Below are positions 26,918 to 36,170 of a DNA stretch of 64,000 bases, one piece after another (position 1 is the stretch's first letter; the number at the start of each line of letters is the position of its first letter). The DNA is taken from contig NZ_QLMA01000003.1 of NCBI RefSeq assembly GCF_003259435.1, positions 248,001-312,000 on the forward strand. The letters run 5' to 3'. The notes under the pieces were generated by a model. It saw nothing but the letters and a program-made list of their open reading frames with translations, did not search any database and was not told where the DNA came from. The DNA is from Chitinophaga dinghuensis (GTDB lineage Bacteria; Bacteroidota; Bacteroidia; Chitinophagales; Chitinophagaceae). The translations under genes and the position numbers were made by a program.

Positions 26918-28594
26918 ATGAAGAACACAAAATTAAATTTGAGTCTTTTATGCGGCTCCGGCATTGTCCTGTTGTTAGCCTGCGGAGAGCATAAAAAGAA
27001 GTACACCGCCCCGAAAGAGAAACAGATTGTAGCCAACGTTCGAGAATTGGACGAAGTTGTGAAGGAAAGTATTACTGAAAGACTTTCACTTATTTCAGAC
27101 AATGATGGCATTTTGGAAGACAGTCTGCCTGCCTTCAGACCCCAGGCATTACAGGATTTTTACAAGGAACATGAAAATAAAGCAGAATGGTCCGACCATG
27201 GCAAGATGCATCCTGCTGCGGATTCCATGATGGAATGGATTGCTCGTGCAGATGAATATGGTCTGCTTCCTAAACAGTATCATGCCAACACCCTGACGAA
27301 AGTCTGGTCACAACTGCGCGACGATGCTGCCGCTAAAAAAGATGCCGCCCTCTGGGCAAAAGCAGATATCCTGCTGTCGGACGCCTTCATGAAAATGACT
27401 TCTGATCTGCACTACGGCCCTGGCCCTAGAGACAGTGTCACTTTCCGCACGGATTCCTTGTTTCCGGATAAATTCCTGAAAGACAAACTGCGTGCAGTTG
27501 TTGCGGATGGAAACATCAGCGCCGCTTTTGAAGGACTGGAACCTACGCACCCAGGCTATATTGCGCTGAAAGAAGGAATAAAATCTTTCAAAGATAAATA
27601 CGAAGGTCAAAGCTGGGATACGCTGCCACTGAATTATACGGACACAATCGGATTCCGTCAGTTACTGGCCAACAGGCTGGTTCAGGGGCAATACCTGGAT
27701 ACTGCCGGCAAGGTTGTAGACACTACAATGATTAAAGCGGCAGTAAAAGCATTTCAAAATGAGTTCAATATTTATGCAGATGGCGTAGCCGGCAAACGCA
27801 CTGTCATGGCGCTGAACCGCACTCCGGCCGATTGGCTGATGCAGGCGGGTATCAATATGGACCGTTGGCGTAAACTACCAGATACCATGCCCAGAGAATA
27901 TATCATGGTAAACGTGCCTGGATATACGATGCGTGTGATTGATAGCGGTGAAGTAATGTTGGAATCAAGAGTAATTGTAGGCGCCCCACGTACCCGCACA
28001 CCACTGTTGAATTCCTACATGACCAATGTAGTGTTATTCCCATACTGGCGCGTACCTTACAGCATTGTATTCAAGGAAATGCTGCCAGCAATCAAAAGAA
28101 ATGTGGGATACCTCGCATCAAAAAATCTGGAAGTAATTAATAAAGACGGAGAAGCAGTAGATCCAAATACGATCGACTGGAACAAACTCAGTAAAGATCA
28201 TTTTCCTTATGTACTGCGTCAGATGGATGGCGTAGACAATTCATTAGGGATTATGAAATTCAACTTCCGCAATAAATACAGCGTATATCTGCATGATACC
28301 AATAACCGCGGACTGTTCAAGAACTCCATGCGTGCGATGAGTCATGGTTGCGTGCGTGTACAACAGTGGGATAGTCTGTCGCAGTATCTGGTAAGAATGG
28401 ATACTACGCAGCATCGTGGAGATAGTATCAAAGCATGGATTGCGCGTGGAGAAAAAAAGCAGGTGGATCTCACACGTCGTCTGCCTATTTATCTGCGTTA
28501 CTTCACTGCAGAAGGTAGAGATGGTAAACTGATTTTCTTCGATGATATTTATGGAGAAGATAAAGTACTGCGCAGAGAGATGAAATATAATTAG
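26918..28594 (+). CDS. L,D-transpeptidase lipoprotein (YcbB/ErfK-YkuD type)
   Basis: 558 residues. Lipoprotein signal peptide with lipobox 'LLLAC' (Cys about 22). A peptidoglycan-binding-like region lies about 240-300 ('KAAVKAFQNEFNIYADGVAG'). The YkuD catalytic domain follows, with 'YSVYLHDTNNRGLF' and 'AMSHGCVRVQQW' (nucleophile Cys near 478, the HGCxR motif). It forms 3-3 cross-links or attaches proteins to peptidoglycan, independent of beta-lactam-sensitive PBPs. A palindromic terminator shared with the isocitrate dehydrogenase gene follows. A -7-like TATCTTTA is at 26892-26899, one base off consensus. Confidence 0.9.
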   Translation: MKNTKLNLSLLCGSGIVLLLACGEHKKKYTAPKEKQIVANVRELDEVVKESITERLSLISDNDGILEDSLPAFRPQALQDFYKEHENKAEWSDHGKMHPAADSMMEWIARADEYGLLPKQYHANTLTKVWSQLRDDAAAKKDAALWAKADILLSDAFMKMTSDLHYGPGPRDSVTFRTDSLFPDKFLKDKLRAVVADGNISAAFEGLEPTHPGYIALKEGIKSFKDKYEGQSWDTLPLNYTDTIGFRQLLANRLVQGQYLDTAGKVVDTTMIKAAVKAFQNEFNIYADGVAGKRTVMALNRTPADWLMQAGINMDRWRKLPDTMPREYIMVNVPGYTMRVIDSGEVMLESRVIVGAPRTRTPLLNSYMTNVVLFPYWRVPYSIVFKEMLPAIKRNVGYLASKNLEVINKDGEAVDPNTIDWNKLSKDHFPYVLRQMDGVDNSLGIMKFNFRNKYSVYLHDTNNRGLFKNSMRAMSHGCVRVQQWDSLSQYLVRMDTTQHRGDSIKAWIARGEKKQVDLTRRLPIYLRYFTAEGRDGKLIFFDDIYGEDKVLRREMKYN

Positions 28595-28603
28595 TCAAAA
28601 GTT

Positions 28604-28653
28604 ATAAAAGAGAAAACCCCGCACGATTAATCGTGCGGGGTTTTCTCTTTTAT
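28604..28653. terminator. Perfect 50-bp palindrome, bidirectional terminator
   Basis: Positions 28604-28653 are a perfect inverted repeat with 25-bp arms (centre 28628/28629), GC core with flanking A- and T-runs. Genes converge on it from both sides. Confidence 0.95.
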
Positions 28654-28674
28654 GCTTGTAATAGCAATGAGTTA

Positions 28675-29907
28675 TTATTTAGCCAGTTTCACTTTCAGCG
28701 CAGCGTCCAGTGCTTCCAGGAATTCTTCAGTGTACAGGTAGTCTTTACCGTGTTCTACTTTGTTACCGTGGATACAAACAGCCAGATCTTTGGTCATTTT
28801 ACCACTTTCAACTACTTCGATACAAACTTGTTCCAGTGCGTGACAGAAGTTGATCAGTTCCTGGTTGTTGTCCAGTTTACCACGGAATTCGAGACCGCGG
28901 GTCCATGCGAAGATAGATGCGATTGGGTTGGTAGAAGTAGGTTTACCAGCCTGGTGATCGCGGTAGTGACGAGTAACGGTACCGTGAGCAGCTTCTGCTT
29001 CCATGGTTTTACCGTCTGGTGTAACGAGGGTAGAAGTCATCAGACCGAGGGAACCAAAACCTTGTGCAACGGTATCAGATTGAACGTCGCCATCGTAGTT
29101 TTTACAAGCCCATACGAAGTTACCGTGCCATTTCAGCGCAGAAGCCACCATGTCATCAATCAGACGGTGCTCGTAAGTCAGGCCAGCTTGGTCGAATGCA
29201 GTTTTGAATTCGTTCTGGTAGATTTCTTCGAAAATATCTTTGAAACGACCATCATATTTTTTCAGGATGGTGTTTTTTGTGCTCAGGTACAGCGGCCAGT
29301 TTTTCATCAGTGCCTGGTTGAAGCAAGCACGCGCAAAACCTTTGATAGATTCGTCGGTGTTGTACATTGCCAGTGCAACGCCATCGCCTTTGAAGTTGTA
29401 CACTTCATGCTCGATTACTTCACCATTTTCGCCTTCAAATTTGATAGTCAGTTTACCTTTTCCTTTGGTAACGAAATCAGTTGCACGGTATTGGTCACCG
29501 AATGCATGACGACCGATACAGATAGGAGCGGTCCAGTTAGGAACGAGGCGTGGAACGTTTTTCATAACGATTGGCTCGCGGAATACAGTACCATCCAGGA
29601 TGTTACGGATAGTTCCGTTAGGAGACTTCCACATCTGTTTCAGGTTAAATTCTTTCACACGTGCTTCATCCGGAGTGATAGTAGCGCATTTGATACCAAC
29701 GCCTACTTCCCTGATTGCGTTTGCTGCATCAATGGTTACCTGGTCATTCGTTGCATCACGATGCTCCATGCCCAGATCAAAATATTTGATTTCTACGTCC
29801 AGGTATGGAAGTATCAGTTTGTCCTTGATAAATTTCCAGATGATCCGTGTCATCTCATCTCCATCCAGCTCAACTACCGGATTAGCAACTTTAATTTTTT
29901 CTGCCAT
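28675..29907 (-). CDS. Isocitrate dehydrogenase (NADP+), dimeric type II (eukaryote-like)
   Basis: 410 residues. Oxidative decarboxylation of isocitrate to 2-oxoglutarate in the TCA cycle. The sequence follows the eukaryotic-type enzyme: '[19 protein letters not shown]', '[19 protein letters not shown]', '[15 protein letters not shown]' (the Arg equivalent to human IDH1 R132 is conserved) and '[15 protein letters not shown]', whose R-H pair marks NADP specificity in this subfamily. It lies 270 bp downstream of a second, type I enzyme on the same strand, but the terminator at 30121-30153 separates them, so it has its own promoter. No exact -7 box was found upstream. Confidence 0.96.
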   Translation of the reverse strand: MAEKIKVANPVVELDGDEMTRIIWKFIKDKLILPYLDVEIKYFDLGMEHRDATNDQVTIDAANAIREVGVGIKCATITPDEARVKEFNLKQMWKSPNGTIRNILDGTVFREPIVMKNVPRLVPNWTAPICIGRHAFGDQYRATDFVTKGKGKLTIKFEGENGEVIEHEVYNFKGDGVALAMYNTDESIKGFARACFNQALMKNWPLYLSTKNTILKKYDGRFKDIFEEIYQNEFKTAFDQAGLTYEHRLIDDMVASALKWHGNFVWACKNYDGDVQSDTVAQGFGSLGLMTSTLVTPDGKTMEAEAAHGTVTRHYRDHQAGKPTSTNPIASIFAWTRGLEFRGKLDNNQELINFCHALEQVCIEVVESGKMTKDLAVCIHGNKVEHGKDYLYTEEFLEALDAALKVKLAK

Positions 29908-30120
29908 TTCGGGTTTTTTTAAAAAAATTAGATTAAAAATCTATTCTCAACAACTATTCAAGCAAAGTCCCGGTTAGGGATAATCCCGAAAAATACGACA
30001 ATTTTAATTCCTGCAAAATTTTTTTTGTGTAATATATACATAAAATGATTTAGCACTGATTTTCTGTTAAAATAGCACAAGTAATTCCCATGTTGCAGGA
30101 CATGTAAACACATAAAATGA

Positions 30121-30153
30121 GAAAAGCCCGACGCCAACGGCGTCGGGCTTTTC
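30121..30153 (-). terminator. Terminator of the type I isocitrate dehydrogenase gene
   Basis: A 15-bp perfect stem (30121-30135 with 30139-30153), 3-nt loop, and on the minus strand a T-rich tail. The rest of the gap 29908-30120 is AT-rich, with no further feature seen. Confidence 0.9.
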
Positions 30154-30177
30154 CCTATAAAAATGTTGATAATCTTC

Positions 30178-31455
30178 TTAGTGATGATTATTCATCTGTT
30201 TGATCACTTCATCAGCAAACTCAGAAGTTTTCACCAGCGTAGCGTCATCCATCAGGTTGTAGAAGTCGATGGTTACACGTTTACGCGCAATAGCAGTGCT
30301 CAAGCCATCTACGATGATTTTAGCAGCTTCTTTCCAACCCATGTATTCCATCATCATTACTCCGCTGAGGATAACAGAAGATGGGTTCATCGTGTTGGTA
30401 TTCGCAAAACGTGGCGCAGTACCGTGTGTAGCTTCAAACACCGCATGACCGGTTTTGTAGTTGATGTTACCGCCTGGAGCAATACCGATACCGCCTACAG
30501 CAGCAGCAAGTGCATCAGAGATATAGTCGCCGTTCAGGTTGAGGGTAGCTACCACAGAGTAATCTTGCGGAGCAAGGAGGATCTGTTGGAGGAAGTTATC
30601 TGCAATCACATCTTTAATCAGCAGTTTGCCTTCGGCAGTAGCGATTTTGAGTGATTTGTTTGCAGCATCTTCGCCTTCTTCCTTCTTGATTCTTTCCCAG
30701 GTTTCCCAGGTATATACTTGGTCACCAAATTCTCTTTCAGCGAGTGCGTAGCCCCAGTTTTTGAAGCCGCCTTCGGTGAATTTCATGATGTTTCCTTTGT
30801 GAACGATGGTAACGGAAGGACGTTTGTGTTCCAGTGCGTACAGGATAGCTGCACGAACCAGTCTTTCAGTACCTTCAACAGAAACAGGTTTGATACCGAG
30901 AGAAGAAGTTTCCGGGAAACGGATTTTCTTAACTCCCATTTCATTCTGCAGGAAGTTCAGCAGCTTTTCACATTCAGGAGTTCCTGTCATGTATTCGATG
31001 CCTGCATAGATATCTTCAGTGTTCTCACGGAAGATAACCATGTCTACCTTTTCCGGATGTTTTACAGGAGAAGGTACTTTGTTGAACCAGCGTACTGGTC
31101 TTACACATGCGTACAGGTCAAGTTCCTGGCGCATTGCCACGTTCAGGGAGCGGATACCGCCACCTACTGGTGTGGACAACGGGCCTTTGATAGACACCAG
31201 GTACTCTTTCAATGCATCCAGTGTTGCTTTCGGCAGCCATTCGCCGGTTTCCTGGAAGGCTTTCTCACCTGCCAGTACTTCTTTCCATTCAATTTTCCTA
31301 TCAGCACCATAGGCTATCTCCACAGCAGCGTCGAATACTCGCACACTTGCTTTCCAGATATCCGGACCAATGCCGTCGCCTATAATAAATGGGATGATGG
31401 GGTGGGTAGGGACCTGTAACAGTCCATTGTTCATCGATATTTTTTCTGCCGGCAT
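30178..31455 (-). CDS. icd: Isocitrate dehydrogenase, type I (E. coli Icd-like)
   Basis: 425 residues against 416 in E. coli. Same reaction as the neighbouring type II enzyme but a different subfamily. Substrate-site motifs are intact: '[18 protein letters not shown]', with the serine that is phosphorylated in E. coli (S113), '[16 protein letters not shown]', '[20 protein letters not shown]' and '[16 protein letters not shown]'. A short insertion relative to E. coli lies before '[14 protein letters not shown]'. At the coenzyme site, '[10 protein letters not shown]' and 'TIDFYNLMD' replace the E. coli residues K344, Y345, Y391 and R395 by R, F, I and N, so coenzyme choice is uncertain. The -7 box is at 31499-31506. 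Confidence 0.95.
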   Translation of the reverse strand: MPAEKISMNNGLLQVPTHPIIPFIIGDGIGPDIWKASVRVFDAAVEIAYGADRKIEWKEVLAGEKAFQETGEWLPKATLDALKEYLVSIKGPLSTPVGGGIRSLNVAMRQELDLYACVRPVRWFNKVPSPVKHPEKVDMVIFRENTEDIYAGIEYMTGTPECEKLLNFLQNEMGVKKIRFPETSSLGIKPVSVEGTERLVRAAILYALEHKRPSVTIVHKGNIMKFTEGGFKNWGYALAEREFGDQVYTWETWERIKKEEGEDAANKSLKIATAEGKLLIKDVIADNFLQQILLAPQDYSVVATLNLNGDYISDALAAAVGGIGIAPGGNINYKTGHAVFEATHGTAPRFANTNTMNPSSVILSGVMMMEYMGWKEAAKIIVDGLSTAIARKRVTIDFYNLMDDATLVKTSEFADEVIKQMNNHH

Positions 31456-31498
31456 AAAACGGTTTCTTTATGCGTTACGTAATTGTTGTAATCGGGTG

Positions 31499-31506
31499 CA
31501 AAGGTA
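31499..31506 (-). promoter_or_regulatory. -7 element of icd
   Basis: Minus strand TACCTTTG, exact match, 43 bp before the start codon. No matching -33 element. Confidence 0.5.
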
Positions 31507-31644
31507 GTCATTCTGAACCGAAAAGGCAGCCTGTTTTTGATAGATTTAACTTTAAAAATGCTGGTGTATATAACTTTTTGCTTATGTTAAGATAAATCCT
31601 ATTTTGCCAGCTGTTTCAACATCATCACAATCGTTTTATCTGCC

Positions 31645-32259
31645 ATGCATCTTACTTACCTCGCCCTGGGCGATAGCTATACTATTGGAGAAAGTGTTCC
31701 CGCAAATGAAAACTTTCCTGCACAAACTGTCCAAATGCTGCAAAATGCGGGCTTTTCCATCGATTTGCCCGAAATTATAGCAGTTACTGGTTGGACTACT
31801 GACGAACTGGATGCAGGCATCAAAGCCGCTGAAATCCAGGGAAACCAATATGATTTCGTGAGTTTACTCATTGGTGTGAATAACCAATACAGAGGCAGAA
31901 GTCTGGATGAATATGCATCACAATTTACCGACCTCTTGCGTCAGGCGATTGGATTTAGTCGCAATGGCCCCTCTCATGTAGTTGTCTTGTCCATTCCTGA
32001 CTGGGGTGTAACGCCCTTTGCAGCAGACAGAGATGCCGCGCAGATTGCCAGCGAGATCGATGCCTTCAATGCCGCCAACAAGCGCATTGCGGCGGATTTC
32101 CAGGTACATTACATCGATATTACGCCATTTACCCGCGAAGCAGTCAATGATCCGACACTAGTAGCAACCGACGGACTCCACCCATCAGGGAAAGATTATC
32201 AACGCTGGGCGAAACTGGTCAGCCAGTTGTACGCGCGTCTCCCGTTAACTGATAAATAG
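31645..32259 (+). CDS. SGNH/GDSL-family hydrolase
   Basis: 204 residues, no signal peptide. Block I is 'LALGDSYTIGES' with nucleophile S11, block III is 'LLIGVNNQYRG' (N79/N80) and block V is 'TDGLHPSGKDYQRWA' (D176, H179), the full set for an SGNH esterase or lipase. Substrate unknown. It is divergent from icd (189 bp) and followed 57 bp later by a flavin reductase on the same strand, with no terminator between them. Confidence 0.9.
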   Translation: MHLTYLALGDSYTIGESVPANENFPAQTVQMLQNAGFSIDLPEIIAVTGWTTDELDAGIKAAEIQGNQYDFVSLLIGVNNQYRGRSLDEYASQFTDLLRQAIGFSRNGPSHVVVLSIPDWGVTPFAADRDAAQIASEIDAFNAANKRIAADFQVHYIDITPFTREAVNDPTLVATDGLHPSGKDYQRWAKLVSQLYARLPLTDK

Positions 32260-32316
32260 GGAAATAATCGTTATATTGATACTGATAGTTTATTTTCTCC
32301 CAAAGCAACCTTTCAT

Positions 32317-32985
32317 ATGGAACACCATATCGTTAAAGTGCTATCCGTAACACCCGTTACTCATGACGTAAGACGATACAAAGTAGCCAAACCTAACGGG
32401 TATAAGTTTGTACCCGGTCAGGCTACCGAGGTAGCTATCAACAAACCCGGATGGGAAGACCAGCGTCGTCCATTTACTTTCACTGGGCTGAACGACTGGG
32501 ATCACCTGGAGTTTACCATTAAATCTTATCCGGAAAGAAGTGGCGTTACTGGCCAATTGGCCCTGCTGCAACCTGGAGATGAATTAATCCTCCATGATGT
32601 ATGGGGCGCCATTCATTATAAAGGAGAAGGCGTATTTATTGCCGGTGGCGCCGGCGTAACGCCTTTCATTGCCATATTCCGGCAATTACAACAGGAGGGC
32701 CGTCTGGGCAATAATACCCTTATCTGCTCCAATAAATCCGTTGGAGATATTATCCTGAAAGAAGAATTCGAACAAATGCTGGGCAACCGGTTTATCAATA
32801 CCCTTACCCGTGAAAAGGCCGCCGGTTACGATCATCATGCAATCGATACCGTCTACCTGAAAGAAAAAGTGAAACATTTCGACCAGCATTTCTATATCTG
32901 CGGCCCCGATCAGATGGTGGCAGATCTGAAAGCCACTGTAGCAGCTCTCGCCGGCAAGGATGCCCTGATTACCGTAGAATTATAG
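32317..32985 (+). CDS. FAD-binding oxidoreductase (ferredoxin/flavodoxin reductase-like)
   Basis: 222 residues. A two-domain FNR fold: the FAD-binding barrel (1-100) with 'EDQRRPFTFTGLNDW' (RxxT/S flavin motif) and the NAD(P)-binding domain (105-222) with 'VFIAGGAGVTPFIAIFRQL' and 'HFYICGPDQMVADLKATV'. No iron-sulfur cluster cysteines are present, so it is a stand-alone reductase that would pass electrons to a separate partner, which is not evident nearby. A hairpin follows at 33024-33050. Confidence 0.88.
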   Translation: MEHHIVKVLSVTPVTHDVRRYKVAKPNGYKFVPGQATEVAINKPGWEDQRRPFTFTGLNDWDHLEFTIKSYPERSGVTGQLALLQPGDELILHDVWGAIHYKGEGVFIAGGAGVTPFIAIFRQLQQEGRLGNNTLICSNKSVGDIILKEEFEQMLGNRFINTLTREKAAGYDHHAIDTVYLKEKVKHFDQHFYICGPDQMVADLKATVAALAGKDALITVEL

Positions 32986-33023
32986 TACGGTAAATCCGTC
33001 AGCTCACTCATCAATTCATTTTC

Positions 33024-33050
33024 ACCGGTAAAATCCTGCTTTTTACCGGT
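33024..33050 (+). terminator. Probable terminator of the flavin reductase gene
   Basis: A 10-bp stem (33024-33033 with 33041-33050), ACCGGTAAAA/TTTTACCGGT, 7-nt loop; the T-run is inside the stem, so termination strength is uncertain. Confidence 0.6.
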
Positions 33051-33070
33051 AAACGGATCACCTTGACCTA

Positions 33071-33108
33071 TCCCCTATTGATAGGGGAAGTCTGGCGATC
33101 TACTTTTG
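33071..33108 (+). promoter_or_regulatory. Promoter and palindromic operator candidate of the liaF-like operon
   Basis: TACTTTTG at 33101-33108 is an exact -7 match. A perfect palindrome, TCCCCTAT-TG-ATAGGGGA (33071-33088), covers the position expected for the -33 element (ATTG at 33077-33080, 20-bp gap). A factor bound there would block the promoter. Confidence 0.6.
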
Positions 33109-33126
33109 TATTATAAAATTCGAACA

Positions 33127-33948
33127 ATGACAAATACAGAAACAGAAATAAAAGAAAGAGATAACAGAAACAGAAGAGGAGGCGCCGTTGGCGGTTTGAT
33201 CCTGATCCTGATCGGTGCGGGACTTATCCTTCGCAGACTGAACCTGGATCTGCCATACTGGCTCTTCTCCTGGCAGATGCTCCTCATCGTACTGGGTTTA
33301 CTCATCGGTGTTAAACATAACTTCAGAGGCGGTAGTTGGCTGGCTATGCTCATGGTAGGCGGTATCTTCCTCGCAGGGGAAATTCTCAGCTGGCCATATA
33401 ATACAGCCCAGTTCATCTGGCCGGTCGTATTAATCGTCATCGGGGTTTGTGTAATACTCAAGCGGAATACGGATTTCTGGGGCGGCCACGATTATCGCAG
33501 GAGAAGATGGAGAAAGCATGGCGAAACCCGCACAGATGCCGAGGGTAATACCGGATACAGTTATACTTACACTTATAACTACAATACCGGTGAAAATTTC
33601 AACGACGATGTGATCAATACCTCCGCAATCCTGGGGGGCGTGAATAAACTGGTGATGTCTAAAAACTTCAAAGGCGGTACCGTTTCCTCCGTATTCGGTG
33701 GCGCAGACATTAACCTGAGCCAGGCGGATATCCAGGATACCGCTGTACTCGATGTAACCGCGATCTTCGGTGGTTGTGAAATCGTAGTACCCTCCAACTG
33801 GGTTGTAAAAACAGATCTCACCACTATCCTCGGAGGCGTAGAGGATAAACGTTCACCAGAACTGATGCGTGCCAGCAATTCAGGCAAAACCCTGATCATC
33901 AAAGGTAGCTGCATCTTCGGTGGAGTCGAAATCAAGAGCTATATATAA
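33127..33948 (+). CDS. LiaF-like membrane protein
   Basis: 273 residues. Basic N-terminus, then about four membrane helices (roughly 20-35, 40-58, 65-85, 92-112; 'LILILIGAGLILRRLNLDLP', 'WPVVLIVIGVCVILK'), a charged linker with a Tyr/Asn-rich stretch, and a C-terminal beta-solenoid-like domain with repeated FGG/LGG turns ('INTSAILGGVNKLVMSKNF', 'SSVFGGADINLSQ', 'TAIFGGCEIVVP', 'SCIFGGVEIKSY'). This is the LiaI/LiaF-type architecture, where the C-terminal domain restrains a histidine kinase in Firmicutes. Here a LytS-type kinase and LytTR regulator follow in the same operon, which supports a signalling role. Start at 33127, 18 bp after the -7 box. Confidence 0.82.
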   Translation: MTNTETEIKERDNRNRRGGAVGGLILILIGAGLILRRLNLDLPYWLFSWQMLLIVLGLLIGVKHNFRGGSWLAMLMVGGIFLAGEILSWPYNTAQFIWPVVLIVIGVCVILKRNTDFWGGHDYRRRRWRKHGETRTDAEGNTGYSYTYTYNYNTGENFNDDVINTSAILGGVNKLVMSKNFKGGTVSSVFGGADINLSQADIQDTAVLDVTAIFGGCEIVVPSNWVVKTDLTTILGGVEDKRSPELMRASNSGKTLIIKGSCIFGGVEIKSYI

Positions 33949-34016
33949 GTTGAAATGTACATCCCGTTAACCCCTTCTTATATATCCTAACTTCTCATCC
34001 TGAAAAACATAATTAT

Positions 34017-34370
34017 ATGAATTGGTTTGTTGCAAAAGTCGTTTATCAGATCATCTGCGGAAATGGAAATCATACCCCGCAATTCGATGAACAGATCCGC
34101 CTGATTAGCGCGGGAACCAAGAAAGACGCACTGGCAAAAGCACATGAAATAGGTTTGCAGGAACAATATGCATTCAAAAATCATCAGGAGGAATTAGTAC
34201 AATGGAAGTTTATCAATGTACCGGAAATATACACCCTGTCGGACCTCACGGATGGCATGGAGGTATATTCCCGCATTGAAGAGCCCGGCGATCCTAAGTC
34301 CTACATGGCCTGGTTGCAGACAAAATCTGCACAACTCCAGGAGCATCCATTAGTCGAACTTCATAACTAA
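34017..34370 (+). CDS. DUF4288-like small protein
   Basis: 117 residues, cytosolic. 'NWFVAKVVYQIICGNGNHTP', 'FDEQIRLISAGTKKDALAKA', 'VQWKFINVPEIYTLSDLTDG' and 'MEVYSRIEE' fit the DUF4288 pattern as I recall it. Function unknown. It lies between the LiaF-like gene (68 bp) and the histidine kinase gene (8 bp), so it is probably part of the same transcript and may be a modulator of the pathway. Confidence 0.6.
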   Translation: MNWFVAKVVYQIICGNGNHTPQFDEQIRLISAGTKKDALAKAHEIGLQEQYAFKNHQEELVQWKFINVPEIYTLSDLTDGMEVYSRIEEPGDPKSYMAWLQTKSAQLQEHPLVELHN

Positions 34371-34378
34371 ACCGTTCC

Positions 34379-35443
34379 TTGGCAAAATCAATATATAGCG
34401 GCACTACTTCAAGGGTATTTATCGCGACCTTTTCCATCGTATTCATCGTGTATACGTTACTGTTATGGCAATGGTTCGATTTCCCTTTCTGGCAATCGGT
34501 GACCGACAGTTCTGTTCATACGTTGCTGCTGGCTTCCGCTTGTCTGCTGATCAGCAGTAACCTGGCCTATTACAGGCCAGGTTCCAGTATGGTACAATTT
34601 CTTTATGTATCTGTTGTTAGCTGCGCGATGACATTCCTCTGGGTAGCATCTTCCCATTGGATATTATATAAAACCTATTCTTCTGAATCCTATTACCTGA
34701 TATGGCTGAGCAAAGGAATACCCGTTTTTTGCATTGTAGGATGGCTGATCGTAACAGGAGTAGGTTTTCGAAGTATCATGTGGTACGATCTGGAAGAGCA
34801 GCGTCAGGCACTACAGAGAAAAGAAGATACAGAGAAGATAGTGAGAGAAGCAGAGTTGTATAAATTAAGACAGCAATTACAACCGCATTTCCTTTTCAAC
34901 AGCCTGAATTCCATCAATGCCCTGATCATGCTCCGGCCTACGCAAGCGAGAGAAATGGTATTGAAACTATCGGATTTTCTCCGTGGCTCCATCAAAAGAG
35001 AAGATGATCAATGGATCTCGCTCACAGAAGAGTTGCAATATCTCGGCCTCTATCTGGATATTGAGAAAGTGAGATTCGGACACCGGTTGACTACTAATGT
35101 TAGCTATGAGGAAGGAGCAGAGAAAATGTTTATGCCGCCTATGTTATTACAGCCAGTAGTGGAGAATGCCATTAAATTTGGCTTGTATGATACCGTAGGT
35201 GAAATTGCCATAAATATCAAAGCCTGGGCAGGAGAGAATATATTGTATCTGGAAGTACAAAATCCTTTTGATACAGAATTGCAGCAGCCGAAAAAAGGAA
35301 CCGGCTTCGGCCTTAAATCCATTCATCGCAGGTTGTACCTGCTGTTTGCCAGACATGATTTGCTGGAAACCTCTACCACAGAAAATATATTTACAACACT
35401 GATTAAAGTACCGCAGACACATGATAAAAGCAGTAATAATTGA
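34379..35443 (+). CDS. LytS/YpdA-type sensor histidine kinase
   Basis: 354 residues. Four hydrophobic segments (about 13-32, 45-62, 70-96, 112-130) are followed by a short coiled coil and the His_kinase domain: 'LRQQLQPHFLFNSLNSINA' with H170 as phosphoacceptor, then the ATPase part with 'PVVENAIKFGLYD' (N box) and 'GTGFGLKSIHRRLYLLF' (G box). There is no ATG that keeps the membrane part; the only usable start is TTG at 34379, since an in-frame stop lies at 34364. The 3' end overlaps the response regulator gene by 23 bp, which indicates coupled expression. Confidence 0.9.
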   Translation: MAKSIYSGTTSRVFIATFSIVFIVYTLLLWQWFDFPFWQSVTDSSVHTLLLASACLLISSNLAYYRPGSSMVQFLYVSVVSCAMTFLWVASSHWILYKTYSSESYYLIWLSKGIPVFCIVGWLIVTGVGFRSIMWYDLEEQRQALQRKEDTEKIVREAELYKLRQQLQPHFLFNSLNSINALIMLRPTQAREMVLKLSDFLRGSIKREDDQWISLTEELQYLGLYLDIEKVRFGHRLTTNVSYEEGAEKMFMPPMLLQPVVENAIKFGLYDTVGEIAINIKAWAGENILYLEVQNPFDTELQQPKKGTGFGLKSIHRRLYLLFARHDLLETSTTENIFTTLIKVPQTHDKSSNN

Positions 35444-36164
35444 TGATGAGCCATTGGCGAGAGAAGTAGTCAAGGAATACCTGATGGGATTTCCACAGGT
35501 AGAAGTACTGCAAGAATGCAACGATGGGTTTGAAGGTTTGAAAGCCATTCAGCAGCATCAACCGGATATTATCTTCCTGGATATACAAATGCCTAAAATT
35601 ACCGGCTTTGAAATGCTGGAGCTGGTAGAAAATATGCCGGCCGTTATATTTACCACTGCCTTTGAAGAACATGCTATCCGCGCTTTTGAAGTGAATGCGG
35701 TAGATTATCTGCTGAAGCCTTTTTCGAAAGAACGTTTTGACAAGGCATTGCAAAAATGGCTGGACAGACAGACGCCTGTAACGCCTGCTCCTGATACCAA
35801 TTCCTTACTGGAAGCGGCAGGTAGTTCTCCGGTACAGAGTAACAGGGTAGTGGTGAAAATTAATGGGAAGATTAAAATCATCCCGGTGCATGATATCCAC
35901 TATCTGGAAGCGGCAGATGACTATGTGAAAATCGTAACGCAGGAAGGTAATTTCCTGAAGAACAAAACCATGGCCTTCTTTGAGCAAACGCTGGACCCGC
36001 AGCAGTTTACAAGAGTGCATCGTTCTTATATCCTCAATGTGAATCAGGTGACAAGGATTGATCCTTATGAGAAAGAAAATCACCTGGCCATCTTACGCAG
36101 CGGCGCTAAAGTGTTAGTAAGTAAAACGGGGTATCCTCGTCTGAAAGCTGCACTGGGACTATAA
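35421..36164 (+). CDS. LytTR-family response regulator
   Basis: 247 residues. Receiver domain 1-118 with acidic D8/D9 in 'AVIIDDEPLARE', phosphoacceptor D54 in 'IIFLDIQMPKITG' and Lys in 'VDYLLKPFSKERF'. LytTR DNA-binding domain about 145-245 ('IPVHDIHYLEAADDYVKIVT', 'RVHRSYILNVNQVTRIDPYE'). It is the cognate partner of the overlapping histidine kinase. LytTR proteins bind direct repeats about 20 bp apart; none was identified with confidence near the operon promoter. A 17-bp-stem terminator follows directly. Confidence 0.93.
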   Translation: MIKAVIIDDEPLAREVVKEYLMGFPQVEVLQECNDGFEGLKAIQQHQPDIIFLDIQMPKITGFEMLELVENMPAVIFTTAFEEHAIRAFEVNAVDYLLKPFSKERFDKALQKWLDRQTPVTPAPDTNSLLEAAGSSPVQSNRVVVKINGKIKIIPVHDIHYLEAADDYVKIVTQEGNFLKNKTMAFFEQTLDPQQFTRVHRSYILNVNQVTRIDPYEKENHLAILRSGAKVLVSKTGYPRLKAALGL

Positions 36165-36170
36165 AATATG

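Noticed and set aside
28633..29922. A 429-codon open frame opposite the type II isocitrate dehydrogenase gene
   Set aside because: Phe/Val-rich composition without domain motifs; a reverse-strand shadow of a strongly conserved gene.
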